Shown here: positions 9,211 to 20,772 of the stretch, in pieces
How positions within the stretch are numbered: position 1 is the first letter of the stretch
How the letters are laid out: each line of letters starts with the position of its first letter
Assembly (NCBI GenBank): GCA_902806065.1
Contig: CADCVE010000054.1
Span: forward strand, 26,503-90,502
Length of the DNA: 64,000 nucleotides
Direction of reading: 5' to 3'
From: an uncultured Rubrobacteraceae bacterium
Lineage (GTDB): Bacteria; Actinomycetota; Rubrobacteria; Rubrobacterales; Rubrobacteraceae
The notes under the pieces: generated by a model
Told to the model about the DNA's origin: nothing
Seen by the model: only the letters and a program-made list of their open reading frames with translations
Databases searched by the model: none
Position numbers and translations under genes: made by a program

Positions 9211-10878
9211 GTGCTCGCGGAGATCTCCGTAGAAAACATAGCCCTGATCGAGGAAGCCACCCTCGAACTCGCCTCCGGCCTGAACGCCATCACCGGCGAG
9301 ACGGGCGCGGGCAAGACCCTTCTCGCCACCGCCCTCCAGATGCTCCTCGGCGGCCGTGCCCGCGCCGAATCCGTCCGCGCGGGCGCCAAAAGAGCTACCA
9401 TCGAAGGCACGTTCGTGCTCCCCAACGATATCTCGGAGAAGATGCTCCACGAGACTCTGGGCGACCTCGCCGAAGAGGTGGACGGCGACGAGGAGATCGT
9501 GCTGCGGCGCACCCTCACAGAGGAGGGCCGCTCCCGCTGCTATGTAGGTGGAGTGAGCGTCCCGGTAAAGGCTATGGCTTCTTTGGGCGAACGCCTCGTC
9601 TCCTACCACGGCCAGAGAGAACAAGCCCGACTCACCGACCCCGGAGAACAACTCGGCATCCTCGACGATTTCCTGAACGAGGACGCGTTGCAAGCGAAGG
9701 TATCACTGGGCGAGCTGTGGAGCCGGGTAGAGAAAGACCGGCGGGAGCTTGCCGAACTCAAAGGGTCGGCGGAGGCGCGTATAAGGGAGGTCGAGTTCTT
9801 GCGCTATCAGGTGGCGGAACTCGAGGAAGCGGACTACAGCGCCTCCGAGTACGGCGACCTCACCCGCGAGCGCGACCGCCTGCGCAACATCACGGACCTC
9901 CTGGATGCCGCCTCTACCGCGACGGTGTCCCTCTCCAACGAAGAGGGAGGCGCGGCTGATGCCGTCGCTCGTGCCGAGTCGGAGCTGGACCGGGCGGCCC
10001 GCTATGACGAGGGCCTGCAGAGCTTGCTCACCCGCGTCCAGGGGCTCTCGGCGGAGCTTGGGGACATCGTCTACGAGCTCCAGGCTTACCTCGATGAGCT
10101 TGAGGCCGACCCGAACCGCCTTGAAACTATCGAGGACCGGCTGCAAGCCCTACGAGCGCTGGAGCGCAAATACGGCGAGGACGTGGAAGGTTACCTGGCG
10201 GAGGCAAAGGCCCGTCTCGCACGCATCGAGAACTTCGAGGAAGAGACGGCGGAGCTGGAAGAGCGCATACGAGAGGGCGAAGCGGATCTGGAGAAGCTCG
10301 GTGACGCGCTCTCTGCCGGCCGAGAGAGAGCCGCTGAGGAGCTTTCGGGTAAGGTGCAGGCGAACCTGGGGGACCTGAACCTGGGGAGGACGACGTTTCG
10401 GGCAAACCTCGTCGAGGGTACGTTGGGACCGAATGGCAAGGAGCGGGTGGAGTTCGTAATCCGGCCGAACCCCGGAGAACCCGAGCTGCCGGTACGGCGT
10501 TACGCCTCGGGCGGGGAGCTGAGCCGCATCATGCTCGCCATCCGACTCTCCCAGGAGCGCATCGAGCCCGGAGCCACATACGTCTTCGATGAGGTAGACG
10601 CAGGCATAGGCGGCGAGACGGCCACAGCGGTTGGGGCGAAGCTCAAGGAGCTAGGACAGCGCAACCAGGTACTTACTATAACCCACCTCCCCCAGATAGC
10701 CTCCGAAGCCTCCTCCCACGTCGTCGTCGCCAAAGCCACCGCCGAGGGCCGCACGCTAACCAAGATCCAAAAAGTCGAAGGCGAAGAACGCCGCCGGGAA
10801 CTCGCCCGCATGCTCTCCGGCAGAATAGACGAGGCCTCCCTAGCCCACGCCCGCGAGCTACTCGTCGGAGAACGCTGA
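9211..10878 (+). CDS. recN: DNA repair protein RecN
   Basis: ITGETGAGKTLLATALQMLLGGRA; ASGGELSRIMLAIRL; TYVFDEVDAGIGGETA. Confidence 0.95.
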   Translation: MLAEISVENIALIEEATLELASGLNAITGETGAGKTLLATALQMLLGGRARAESVRAGAKRATIEGTFVLPNDISEKMLHETLGDLAEEVDGDEEIVLRRTLTEEGRSRCYVGGVSVPVKAMASLGERLVSYHGQREQARLTDPGEQLGILDDFLNEDALQAKVSLGELWSRVEKDRRELAELKGSAEARIREVEFLRYQVAELEEADYSASEYGDLTRERDRLRNITDLLDAASTATVSLSNEEGGAADAVARAESELDRAARYDEGLQSLLTRVQGLSAELGDIVYELQAYLDELEADPNRLETIEDRLQALRALERKYGEDVEGYLAEAKARLARIENFEEETAELEERIREGEADLEKLGDALSAGRERAAEELSGKVQANLGDLNLGRTTFRANLVEGTLGPNGKERVEFVIRPNPGEPELPVRRYASGGELSRIMLAIRLSQERIEPGATYVFDEVDAGIGGETATAVGAKLKELGQRNQVLTITHLPQIASEASSHVVVAKATAEGRTLTKIQKVEGEERRRELARMLSGRIDEASLAHARELLVGER

Positions 10879-10906
10879 GATACACTGATTAGTCCATTTC
10901 ACAACT

Positions 10907-10912
10907 TATAAT
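10907..10912 (+). promoter_or_regulatory. TATAAT -10-like element in recN-nuclease intergenic region
   Basis: Exact TATAAT in an AT-rich intergenic patch; no convincing -35. Confidence 0.35.
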
Positions 10913-11017
10913 ACTACTGACACCATCTAAGGTTTCACATCTTTATGCTTCAGGAATAAAGGCAACCCTGCACCTCTTGCAACCGTGGGAACCGATGGGT
11001 TAGTGTGTAGCGACTAG

Positions 11018-11033
11018 GATCCCACGTGGGGTC
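11018..11033. promoter_or_regulatory. Operator-like dyad GATCCCACGTGGGGTC upstream of the nuclease gene
   Basis: Inverted repeat centred on CACGTG, 7/8 arm positions complementary plus one G-T. Confidence 0.35.
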
Positions 11034-11059
11034 TTCGAGGGGCAAAGGAGAGATGATAA

Positions 11060-11896
11060 ATGCCAGGCATACTGCGTCTGATGTCACTTGGCATAACTGC
11101 CATGCTGGTGTTTACCACGGGGGCCACAGCCCAAGAGGATGAAGAAGTCGAGTACGATGAGACTGTAACGGTCGAGAGAATAGTGGATGGGGACACGATC
11201 AGGATTGATCCTGCCGTCGACGGCATCGATGAGGTCAGGCTCATAGGTATAGACACCCCAGAAACAAAGGATCCTGATTGCGACGTGCAACCCTACGGCC
11301 CGGAAGCCTTGATTTTCACCCGCGATGAACTCTTGGATGAGGAGGTCGATTTAGAGTTCGACGAAGATAGAGAGGACCAATACGACCGCCTCCTGGCATA
11401 CGTCTATTTGGACGATGAGATGTTCAATGAGACGCTTCTTGAGGAGGGTTATGCTCAGGTTTACACTGTCTCCCCAAACGACAAGCACGAGGACCGCTTT
11501 GAGGAGGCTCAGGAAGCTGCCCAGGAGGAGGAACTTGGGATCTGGGGGTTGTCATACTCTGAGCAGGATCTACTGGCGGACCGGGAAAACGGGATTGGTG
11601 GCGAAGAGTGCAGCCCAATCTCGACCCCGACGCCACCTCCCACGCCAGATGTACCAGAGGTAGATGTCTCAGAGCCAGACGTGCCAGACCCAGATGTGCT
11701 ACCTGTACCTACCCCCACGCCTGTTGTGCCAGACCCTGATATACCGCCCGCTCCTACCCCTATACCAGACGTGCCAGAGTTTGACGTGCCCACGCGTATT
11801 GGTGGTGCAGATTGCTCGACAGGCGTGAAAGACGTACTGGTCGTGCCAGGAAGTAAGGGGGACCGTGACGGCGACGGGGTAGCGTGCGAAAGTTGA
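11060..11896 (+). CDS. Secreted thermonuclease (SNase-like) with Pro/Asp-Val-rich linker and C-terminal Excalibur-like domain
   Basis: Signal peptide MPGILRLMSLGITAMLVFTTGATAQ; VERIVDGDTIRID...VRLIGIDTPETKDP; ...DRDGDGVACES terminus. Confidence 0.88.
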   Translation: MPGILRLMSLGITAMLVFTTGATAQEDEEVEYDETVTVERIVDGDTIRIDPAVDGIDEVRLIGIDTPETKDPDCDVQPYGPEALIFTRDELLDEEVDLEFDEDREDQYDRLLAYVYLDDEMFNETLLEEGYAQVYTVSPNDKHEDRFEEAQEAAQEEELGIWGLSYSEQDLLADRENGIGGEECSPISTPTPPPTPDVPEVDVSEPDVPDPDVLPVPTPTPVVPDPDIPPAPTPIPDVPEFDVPTRIGGADCSTGVKDVLVVPGSKGDRDGDGVACES

Positions 11897-12041
11897 TTAC
11901 GATAGTGACGCCAAGAGGCTCATCGAGGGTGCCAAGCGGATCAAGACAGTACTGAACTGCTAGTAAGGTTTTCCTAGTTCATCGGGCAGGGCGGCAGCAA
12001 AAGGAAGATCCTCGCCATAAAGCTCCTCGCGTAGAAGAAGC

Positions 12042-12068
12042 AGAGGGGCTGCTGCGCCCCGCCCCTCT
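12042..12068. terminator. GC-rich hairpin AGAGGGGC...GCCCCTCT, terminator-like
   Basis: Perfect 8-bp stem, 11-nt loop, no strong T tract. Confidence 0.45.
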
Positions 12069-12289
12069 CAGACTATAGTAGGTCCTTAAGTAGTATCTAA
12101 AGAAACGCTTAACTTATACGAACTTCGTAGCCTTCTAGCTTCCGATAAGGTGCCTCCTGGAGCATCAAGACAGCAGGCTCACTGTCTGTAGCGCCTATAA
12201 GAGCGTTCCTGAAGCTGTGTCGGTGGTTGGGGCGCGGCGAGGTATTTTATTTCGTCCTTGAGAGGCGTATCATCTCGGGGATGCCGTGA

Positions 12290-14035
<1,746 letters not shown>

Positions 14036-14038
<3 letters not shown>

Positions 14039-14651
14039 ATTCACCGGAAGCTCCAGGAAGCACGCCACCAGGTATCGCGAGGGGGCCCTGGTAGTGCACG
14101 AAGAGACTACCGGCAAGAGCCACGATAGGCGTACCCTGGCGCTGCTCTCGGGGGAACCGGCGGGTAGGATCTCCACCAGAAGAGCCGGTGTGGTGTACTT
14201 CGAGGCCACTCTTACCATGCGCCCCGGTGAGACGATACCGTCCGGACCAATTCTCGGAGAGCCCACACCCGGCACCAGGTTTTATTCCCTCACCCGATCC
14301 AACGACTCCGCCTCTGGGGCCTGCAAAATCTCCTGCGAAATACGCGCTCTCCATCACGACCCTCTAGCCACCGCCTTAAACACGGTTCTCCGCTCCGTTA
14401 CCGCCCACGCCGCCCTTGCCGAGGCCGTTCTCGAAACCCGCGCTCTCCGCCTCGCCGAACCGTCGGTAACTCCGGCCTACCTCGTGGAGAAGCTTGCGCG
14501 GCAGCTTCAGCAACACGGTCTGCACCCGACCTTTGGCCCCTTCTGGACCCCTGTAGCTGGCGCGGACGTAGCCGTCGGGAGCCGTGGTCGCGAGGAGGAT
14601 ATTCAGGCCCTTCTGTATTCGTATCCTGGCTGGAAGCTGCTCGGCTGTTAG
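14036..14651 (+). CDS. Hypothetical protein (start uncertain; ORF opens at 13977 inside pyrG)
   Basis: Open frame with strong GC3-type codon pattern (gcc gcc ctt gcc gag gcc gtt ctc) between pyrG and ald; no recognised domain. Confidence 0.6.
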
Positions 14652-14697
14652 CTCCATGCGGCATTTTTCTCGTTGGGTGCTGGATCACGGGCCGCGT

Positions 14698-14712
14698 TCA
14701 AGGTAACCTTGA
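14698..14712. promoter_or_regulatory. Perfect palindrome TCAAGGTAACCTTGA upstream of ald
   Basis: 7+1+7 exact dyad 93 nt before ald start. Confidence 0.5.
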
Positions 14713-14751
14713 GGAATGACGTATGATGCTGTGTACGATGCTATACCTCTC

Positions 14752-14765
14752 GTCGCGAACGCGAC
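14752..14765. promoter_or_regulatory. Second dyad GTCGCGAACGCGAC upstream of ald
   Basis: 6+2+6 exact dyad 39 nt before ald start. Confidence 0.35.
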
Positions 14766-14804
14766 CTTTGTGTTCGTGATGCGAGGACGCTCCGGGGAGG
14801 CTCC

Positions 14805-15950
14805 GTGAGGATTGGGATTGTGCGTGAGTTGACGCCTGCGGAGGGGCGGGTAGCTCTCACGCCCTACGCGGTGTATGAGCTTACAAAGGCCGGGCACAGA
14901 GTCTCCGTCGAGACCGGGGCCGGGGCTGAGGCCGCGCTAACAGACGACGAGTACACCGCGGCGGGGGCGAGGCTCGCCAGGGACGCCGCGGCGGTGTGGC
15001 GCGACTCCGAACTCATCGCCAAGGTATTTGGCCCGGTGGATGGAGAGTACAGACATCTGAGGGAGGGTTTGATCGTCTTGGCCTTCCTCTCTCTCTCCGT
15101 AAACCGCCGCCTCGTGAGCGCGCTGATCGAGTCGCGCTGCGCGGCGTTCTCTATGGAGACCGTCCGGGACGAGAGAGGCGGTCTCCCTGTCCTGACCCCG
15201 ATGAGCGAGATCGCCGGCAGCCTCGTCCCGCAGATCGGAGCCCATTATCTCCAGCGCCCGGCCGGGGGACGCGGCATCCTGCTCGGAGGCGCGACCGGCG
15301 TCCGTCCGGGCCGCGTCGTCGTCCTGGGCGCGGGTATTGTCGGCTCGGGCGCGGCCCGCGTCGCCAGCGGTCTCGGCGCCGAAGTTCTGGTCATCGACCG
15401 CGACCTCGACCGCTTGAGACGTATCGAGGTGATGCGCCTCGGCGGTAGTCTCGGCGGGGTTAAGACGCTGGCGGCGAGCAGCATGGGCATCCGCGACGCT
15501 GTTCTCTGGGCGGACCTCCTCATCAGCGCGGTTCAGGTCGTTAGCTCCAGAACTCCGCACCTCGTGGACCGTGAGACCGTCAAGGAGATGAAGGCGGGCA
15601 GCGTCATAGTAGACGCTGACGTGGACCAGGGTGGCTCCATCGAGACCAGCAGGGCAACTACTCTGCACGACCCCGTCTTCGTCGAACACGACGTGATCCA
15701 CTACTGCGTGAAGAACCTGCCCGCCTCCGTCCCCGTGACCGCCACACGGGCTCTCTCCAACGCCCTTCTACCCTACGTGCGCAAGATAGCGGGCCACGGC
15801 CTCGTGGACGCCCTGAACTCGGACGCGGGCCTCGCGCGTGGGGCCACCGTGATCGAGGGACGTATGATCGACGAAGACCTTGCCCACGAGTACGCAATGG
15901 ACCACCATCTCCTCCAGTCCGTACTCCCCCTCCACAAGGAGGCCCGGTGA
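14805..15950 (+). CDS. ald: Alanine dehydrogenase
   Basis: MRIGIVRELTPAEGRVALTPYAVYELTKAGH; VVVLGAGIVGSGAARVASGLGAEVLVIDRDLDRLR. Confidence 0.92.
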   Translation: MRIGIVRELTPAEGRVALTPYAVYELTKAGHRVSVETGAGAEAALTDDEYTAAGARLARDAAAVWRDSELIAKVFGPVDGEYRHLREGLIVLAFLSLSVNRRLVSALIESRCAAFSMETVRDERGGLPVLTPMSEIAGSLVPQIGAHYLQRPAGGRGILLGGATGVRPGRVVVLGAGIVGSGAARVASGLGAEVLVIDRDLDRLRRIEVMRLGGSLGGVKTLAASSMGIRDAVLWADLLISAVQVVSSRTPHLVDRETVKEMKAGSVIVDADVDQGGSIETSRATTLHDPVFVEHDVIHYCVKNLPASVPVTATRALSNALLPYVRKIAGHGLVDALNSDAGLARGATVIEGRMIDEDLAHEYAMDHHLLQSVLPLHKEAR

Positions 15951-16696
15951 GCACGATACAGCCCGGAGGCCGCGCCACGGGACGCGCCCTCTCAGCCTTT
16001 ACGATAGATCTGGATGTTTACTCCGGACCCTACGAGGGCCTGCTCGCTTTGATACTGAAGGACGAGCTGGAGATCTTCGAGGTCCCCCTGCGCGAGCTGG
16101 TAACCCTGTACCGGAACACAAATCCCCCAACCCCCCCCGGAGAGACCCCCGGTGTTCTGGAGCGCGACACCGATTTCGTGGACTCCGCGACCTCTCTCGT
16201 TCTCCTCAAGGGCCGCGCTCTCGCCCCGGCACACGAACCCGATGGGGAGGAGGACGATGAAGGACCCTCCGCCCAGGACCTCGAAGAACGCCTCGTCACC
16301 TACCTGAAGATAAAGCGGGGCGCGGACGCCCTGGCGGAGCGCCTCGCGCATAACGCCTGTCTCTACCCCTCGGCGCATGCTTTGCCTCCCCGCCCGGGAA
16401 GTCTCCGGCTGAGCAAAGACCGCCTCGCCAAGAGCCTGCGCCGTGCCATTGCACGCACGGCCGAACCCGGAGTGTCTCATCTCGGCCAGATCACCGTGAC
16501 CGTCCAGGAGCTTGCCGCCTTGATCCGCGCCTCTCTACTCCATGGACCTCTCTCTTTCGAGGACCTCATCCGGGACATGGACCGCCTCCGCTCCGCTGTC
16601 GCCTTCTCCGCCGCCCTCTCTTTGGCCGCCGAGGGCCGCCTCACCCTCTCTCAAACAGAGCCTTTCGGCCCCTTGACCCTAACGCCCGGAAAATGA
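15947..16696 (+). CDS. scpA: Segregation and condensation protein A
   Basis: FTIDLDVYSGPYEGLLALILKDELEIFEVPLRELVTLY. Confidence 0.92.
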   Translation: MSTIQPGGRATGRALSAFTIDLDVYSGPYEGLLALILKDELEIFEVPLRELVTLYRNTNPPTPPGETPGVLERDTDFVDSATSLVLLKGRALAPAHEPDGEEDDEGPSAQDLEERLVTYLKIKRGADALAERLAHNACLYPSAHALPPRPGSLRLSKDRLAKSLRRAIARTAEPGVSHLGQITVTVQELAALIRASLLHGPLSFEDLIRDMDRLRSAVAFSAALSLAAEGRLTLSQTEPFGPLTLTPGK

Positions 16697-17353
16697 ATGA
16701 CAGACGGTAACGGATACGAAAGCACCTCCCAACCTGACGCCGCTACGCCATCCGCGGTCTTCTGTATAGAGGCCGTTCTCTTCTTGAGCCCCCGTCCCGT
16801 GGCCCTGTCAACCATCCTCCAGGTTACCGCGCTCTCTGAAGAGGAAGCGCGAGCAGCGATCTCCGAACTGAAAGAGCGCTACTCGCCTCGGTACTGCGGC
16901 ATCGTGTTACGCGAGGTCGCTGGAGGCTTGCAGTTCGTGACGAACTCGCTCTGCTCCGCTCTCGTGGAGCGGTTCCGCGAGGAGGCCCGTCCGGCCCCAC
17001 TATCGGGGGCGGCGCACGAGGTTCTCTCCTGTGTTCTCTACCTGGGTCCGCTCACCCGCGCCGCCATCAACGCTGCTCGCGGCGTTAACTCCGACGCCGT
17101 GGTCCGCAATCTCCTCGACCGCAACCTTCTCACCGAGGCCGGCCGCGACCAGACGAGCCCCGGCGCGCCCGCTCTCCTCGATGTCACCGAGGACTTCTTA
17201 CTCGCCGCCGGCGCCCGGGACCGCGAAGACTTCCCCACCCTCGAAGAGATCGTGGAACCCGCGGAGATCTCGCGCGTCCGCGAGCGTATCAAAGGACAAG
17301 AGAGCGAACATCCAAGAATGGATGAACCAATCCGTGACCCGGAGGGTGGGTAA
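16697..17353 (+). CDS. scpB: Segregation and condensation protein B
   Basis: IEAVLFLSPRPVALSTILQVTALSEEEARAAISELKERY; YLGPLTRAAINAARGVNSDAVVRNLLDRNLL. Confidence 0.9.
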   Translation: MTDGNGYESTSQPDAATPSAVFCIEAVLFLSPRPVALSTILQVTALSEEEARAAISELKERYSPRYCGIVLREVAGGLQFVTNSLCSALVERFREEARPAPLSGAAHEVLSCVLYLGPLTRAAINAARGVNSDAVVRNLLDRNLLTEAGRDQTSPGAPALLDVTEDFLLAAGARDREDFPTLEEIVEPAEISRVRERIKGQESEHPRMDEPIRDPEGG

Positions 17354-17357
17354 AAAG

Positions 17358-18089
17358 ATGCGCCTCCAGGCCTTTCTGGCTCGTAGCGGCGCGGCTCCTT
17401 CGAGGCGCAAGGCGGAGATCCTGATCTCCGCCGGTCGCGTCCTCGTAAACGGCGACACCGCCAACCTCGGAGAGAGCGTCGCCCTTACCGACGACATTCT
17501 CCTCGATGGTGAGCCCGTAAGCCTCCCCGAAACTCACGCCTACCTCGCCCTGAACAAGCCCGCAGGCTATCTCACTACCCTCAAAGACGACCGAAACCGC
17601 CGCACCGTCGCGGATCTCATGCCAGAGAACGTTCCCGGACTCGTCCCTATAGGCCGCCTCGACGTCGGAACCACCGGACTCCTCCTCCTCACTAACGACG
17701 GACCCCTGGCCCATCATATCGCCCACCCCTCCTCCGAGATAGAGAAGGAGTACGAGTTGATCCTGAAGACCCCCGAAGCGGATCTCGAAGAACGCCTGGC
17801 CGCCCTCGCCCAAGGCCCACAGCTCGAAGACGGCAAGATGCTCCCTCCAAGGCTCCAAAACCTCCGCCAAACTCCCAAGAGACTCACTTTAAACCTGACG
17901 ATCCACGAGGGCCGTAACCGCATAATACGTCGAGCCTGTGCGGCGATAGGGCTGGTCCTGCTCTCCCTCAAGCGCGTACGCGTTGGCCCCGTAAGCTTGG
18001 GTAGCCTCCCGGAAGGCCGGTACCGTAAACTCACCGAACAGGAGATAAACATCTTCGAAAAGAGCATGGGAAGAAGAACTAATGGATAA
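17358..18089 (+). CDS. rluB: 23S rRNA pseudouridine synthase (RluB/RsuA family)
   Basis: MRLQAFLARSGAAPSRRKAEILISAGRVLVNG (S4) ... GRLDVGTTGLLLLTNDG; ATG at 17358, ORF extends artefactually to 17031. Confidence 0.93.
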   Translation: MRLQAFLARSGAAPSRRKAEILISAGRVLVNGDTANLGESVALTDDILLDGEPVSLPETHAYLALNKPAGYLTTLKDDRNRRTVADLMPENVPGLVPIGRLDVGTTGLLLLTNDGPLAHHIAHPSSEIEKEYELILKTPEADLEERLAALAQGPQLEDGKMLPPRLQNLRQTPKRLTLNLTIHEGRNRIIRRACAAIGLVLLSLKRVRVGPVSLGSLPEGRYRKLTEQEINIFEKSMGRRTNG

Positions 18090-19425
18090 AAGAGACAGTA
18101 TCCTCGCCGCGACTCGTATCGCACCCGCAAGTCCTCTGCGCGCGGAGATCTCAGTCCCTTCGGACAAGTCGCTCTCGCATCGGGCCGCCCTCGTCTCACT
18201 CCTCGCCGAACACCCGGTAACCATCCGCAACTACCTCCCCGCCGAAGATACGCTGGCAACCCTGAACGCCATAAGCACCTTTGGGGCTCGCGTGGAACGT
18301 AAAGAGATCACCGTCCAAATCACCGGCGCCGGCATGAAAAACATCCCGGAACCCTCGAACGTCATAGACGCCAGCAACTCCGGTACTCTTATACGCATAA
18401 TATTGGGAATAGCGGCAGGATTGGGACGGTTTTCTTGTTTCACGGGGGATGCTTCGTTGCGGGGGCGGCCGATGGGGCGGGTGGTACAGCCGTTGAGGGA
18501 GATGGGAGCAGAGATCGTGGGTGTCGGTGGGGGCGAGATGTTGCCGATCGCGGTTCTTGAGAACGGTGGAGGGTTGCGGGGCTCCGAGCATGTCTTGCCG
18601 GTGGCGAGCGCGCAGGTGAAGAGTTGCCTTCTCTTCGCCGGGCTGTTCGCTGACGGGGTAGTGAGTGTCACAGAGCCGGGGAGAAGCAGGGACCATACCG
18701 AGCGGTTGCTGCAGGCGTGTAGCGTGATGGTCGGGATAGAGGAGATGTCCTCGGGGGGGCGAAAGGTGAGCGTAGAGCCCCCGGGTTCTTTACGGGTTCC
18801 TGGTGAAATCGAGATCCCGGGGGACTTCTCATCGGCGGCTTTCTGGATCGCGGCGGCGCTGGTCGTGCCGGGCAGTGAGGTGCTGGTCCGCAAGGTCGGG
18901 CTCAACCCGACCCGGACGCGGTTCTTGGATATACTGCGCGGAATGGGTGCGGACTTGGAGATACGCGGCGCGGGTGAGGACGCCATCGGTGAGCCGGTCG
19001 GCGAGGTCGTGGCGCGACACTCGCCTTTGAAGGCGACTACGGTCAATCCAGAGGACGTACCGGGTGCCGTGGACGAGTTGCCGCTGCTGGCTCTGCTGGG
19101 AGCATTCGCCGAGGGGGAGACCGTGGTACGGGGCGCGGAGGAGCTACGCGTCAAGGAGACAGATCGGATACAGGCCGTCTGCGAGGAGTTTCGCAAGGTG
19201 GGCGTGGAGATTGAAGAACGCCCGGACGGTTTTACTGTTACAGGTGACCCGGATCGAGGTATCCGGGGTGGACGCGCGAGCAGCCGGGGCGACCACCGCA
19301 TCGGGATGGGTCTGGCCGTCGCCGGGCTTGCGTCGAAGGAAGGGGTCGAAGTGGAAGACCTTGAGGCGGCATCCGTCTCCTACCCCGGTTTCCTGCGAGA
19401 CCTTGCGAGCATTTCTTGCCGGTAA
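18082..19425 (+). CDS. aroA: 3-phosphoshikimate 1-carboxyvinyltransferase (EPSP synthase)
   Basis: PSDKSLSHRAAL, NSGTLIRIILGIAAG, RVKETDRI. Confidence 0.96.
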   Translation: MDKRDSILAATRIAPASPLRAEISVPSDKSLSHRAALVSLLAEHPVTIRNYLPAEDTLATLNAISTFGARVERKEITVQITGAGMKNIPEPSNVIDASNSGTLIRIILGIAAGLGRFSCFTGDASLRGRPMGRVVQPLREMGAEIVGVGGGEMLPIAVLENGGGLRGSEHVLPVASAQVKSCLLFAGLFADGVVSVTEPGRSRDHTERLLQACSVMVGIEEMSSGGRKVSVEPPGSLRVPGEIEIPGDFSSAAFWIAAALVVPGSEVLVRKVGLNPTRTRFLDILRGMGADLEIRGAGEDAIGEPVGEVVARHSPLKATTVNPEDVPGAVDELPLLALLGAFAEGETVVRGAEELRVKETDRIQAVCEEFRKVGVEIEERPDGFTVTGDPDRGIRGGRASSRGDHRIGMGLAVAGLASKEGVEVEDLEAASVSYPGFLRDLASISCR

Positions 19426-19444
19426 CACAACCTGCGGGATCACC

Positions 19445-20116
19445 GTGCTCGTAGCGATAGACGGTCCCGCCGGGAGTGGGAAGAGCTCGGCCGCCCAGGC
19501 TATCGCCGGGCGCCTGGGGCTCGTCAACCTGAACACGGGCGCGACCTACCGGGCTGTAGCACTCGTGGCGTTGCGAGAGGAGATGGATCTGGGGAACGAG
19601 GGCGCTCTTATTGCTGTCGCGGCTCGCATGGAGCTTTCGGCTGATGGTGTCTCCTATGGGGGAGCCCATATCCTGGAGGATGCCCTGCGCTCTCCCGAGG
19701 TCTCCGCGGCAGCCTCCAAAGTCAGCGCGCATCCGGGACTCCGCCGCGTCCTCGTCGAGAGACAGCGGGACGCGGCCCGGAAGGCGGAGGTGTCGGGAGG
19801 CGGCGCCGTCGTCGAGGGGCGCGACATCGGGACGGTCGTCCTGCCGGAGGCGGACCTCAAGATCTTTTTGTCGGCCTCGGCCGAAGAGCGAGCTCGCCGC
19901 CGCGCCCTGCAGACCGGCCGCGAATCAGAGCTGGAACGCATAAGTAAGGCCATGCACAACCGCGACAAACGTGATTCAGAGCGCGAAGCCTCCCCCCTGA
20001 AGCCCGCTCCCGATGCCGTCGTCCTGGATACCACGAGCCTCTCCCTTGAGAGCGTCGTCTCACGTGTCGTCGAGCTGGCCAACGAACGCCGGAACAATGT
20101 GAGGAAGTCGTCTTGA
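19445..20116 (+). CDS. cmk: Cytidylate kinase
   Basis: VAIDGPAGSGKSSAAQAIAGRLGLVNLNTGATYRAVA; GTG start at 19445 in the frame of the longer ORF. Confidence 0.93.
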   Translation: MLVAIDGPAGSGKSSAAQAIAGRLGLVNLNTGATYRAVALVALREEMDLGNEGALIAVAARMELSADGVSYGGAHILEDALRSPEVSAAASKVSAHPGLRRVLVERQRDAARKAEVSGGGAVVEGRDIGTVVLPEADLKIFLSASAEERARRRALQTGRESELERISKAMHNRDKRDSEREASPLKPAPDAVVLDTTSLSLESVVSRVVELANERRNNVRKSS

Positions 20117-20772
20117 AGGTTGGTATACAGCGGCCCCCGGGTAGGGTGCGGGAGGTTTCGCGAAATATGTCGCCGCGGTACCGTCTCTTCAGGCGCGTCA
20201 TGCGCGCGCTCGGCTGGCTATTGTTTGGCTTTACGGTGCATGGCGCGCAGAGAGTTCCCAAGGAGGGGCCCCTGATCCTGGCCTCCAACCACCATCGCTA
20301 CGCGGACCCGGTCCTGGTGTGCATGGCCGTGCCCCGTAGAATACAGTGGATGGCGAAGAAAGAGGTCTTCGTCCCCCCGTTCGACAAGTTCTTCTACTTC
20401 ATCGGTTCCTTCCCCGTGGACCGCAGTAAAGGTGGCCGTACAGCACTCAAAACCTCCCTCGAACTCCTCACCGAGGGCTGGACTCTAGGCATCTTCCCCG
20501 AAGGCACCCGCCGCAAAGCCGGCCGCCCCGAAGACGCCCCGAAGCACGGAGTAGCCATGCTCGCCGCTCGCGGTGGCGCGCCAATACTCCCCGTATTCGT
20601 CAGCGACATCCCCAGCCCACTCCAACGCCTCCGTGGCAAGAGACTCCGAATATTTATCGGTGACCCTATTAATACCGATAATACTAAGAACAGTAAGCAG
20701 GCACGTGCGGAGGTTGCGGGGGAGGTCTTGCGCGAGATCTACGCGCTCGGCGAAGGGTCGGGGGCGTTATGA
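20113..20772 (+). CDS. plsC: 1-acyl-sn-glycerol-3-phosphate acyltransferase
   Basis: ILASNHHRYADPVLV (HX4D), GIFPEGTRR. Confidence 0.92.
   Translation: MKVGIQRPPGRVREVSRNMSPRYRLFRRVMRALGWLLFGFTVHGAQRVPKEGPLILASNHHRYADPVLVCMAVPRRIQWMAKKEVFVPPFDKFFYFIGSFPVDRSKGGRTALKTSLELLTEGWTLGIFPEGTRRKAGRPEDAPKHGVAMLAARGGAPILPVFVSDIPSPLQRLRGKRLRIFIGDPINTDNTKNSKQARAEVAGEVLREIYALGEGSGAL

Noticed and set aside
10920-11050. Possible c-di-AMP (ydaO-type) riboswitch upstream of the nuclease, from GTGGGAACCGATGGG
   Set aside because: Only a short resemblance; the conserved GGGGUGAAUC-like and CAGCUAACC-like elements are not present
11897-11962. Protein-like stretch DYDSDAKRLIEGAKRIKTVLNC* after the nuclease gene
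   Set aside because: Too short and lacks a start; cannot distinguish remnant from chance
17031-17357. N-terminal extension of the rluB ORF overlapping scpB
   Set aside because: RluB S4 domain starts at ATG 17358; the extension is an out-of-frame read of scpB
18231-19301. 356-aa - strand ORF antisense to aroA
   Set aside because: Ser/Pro/Arg-rich shadow translation of a high-GC gene; not protein-like
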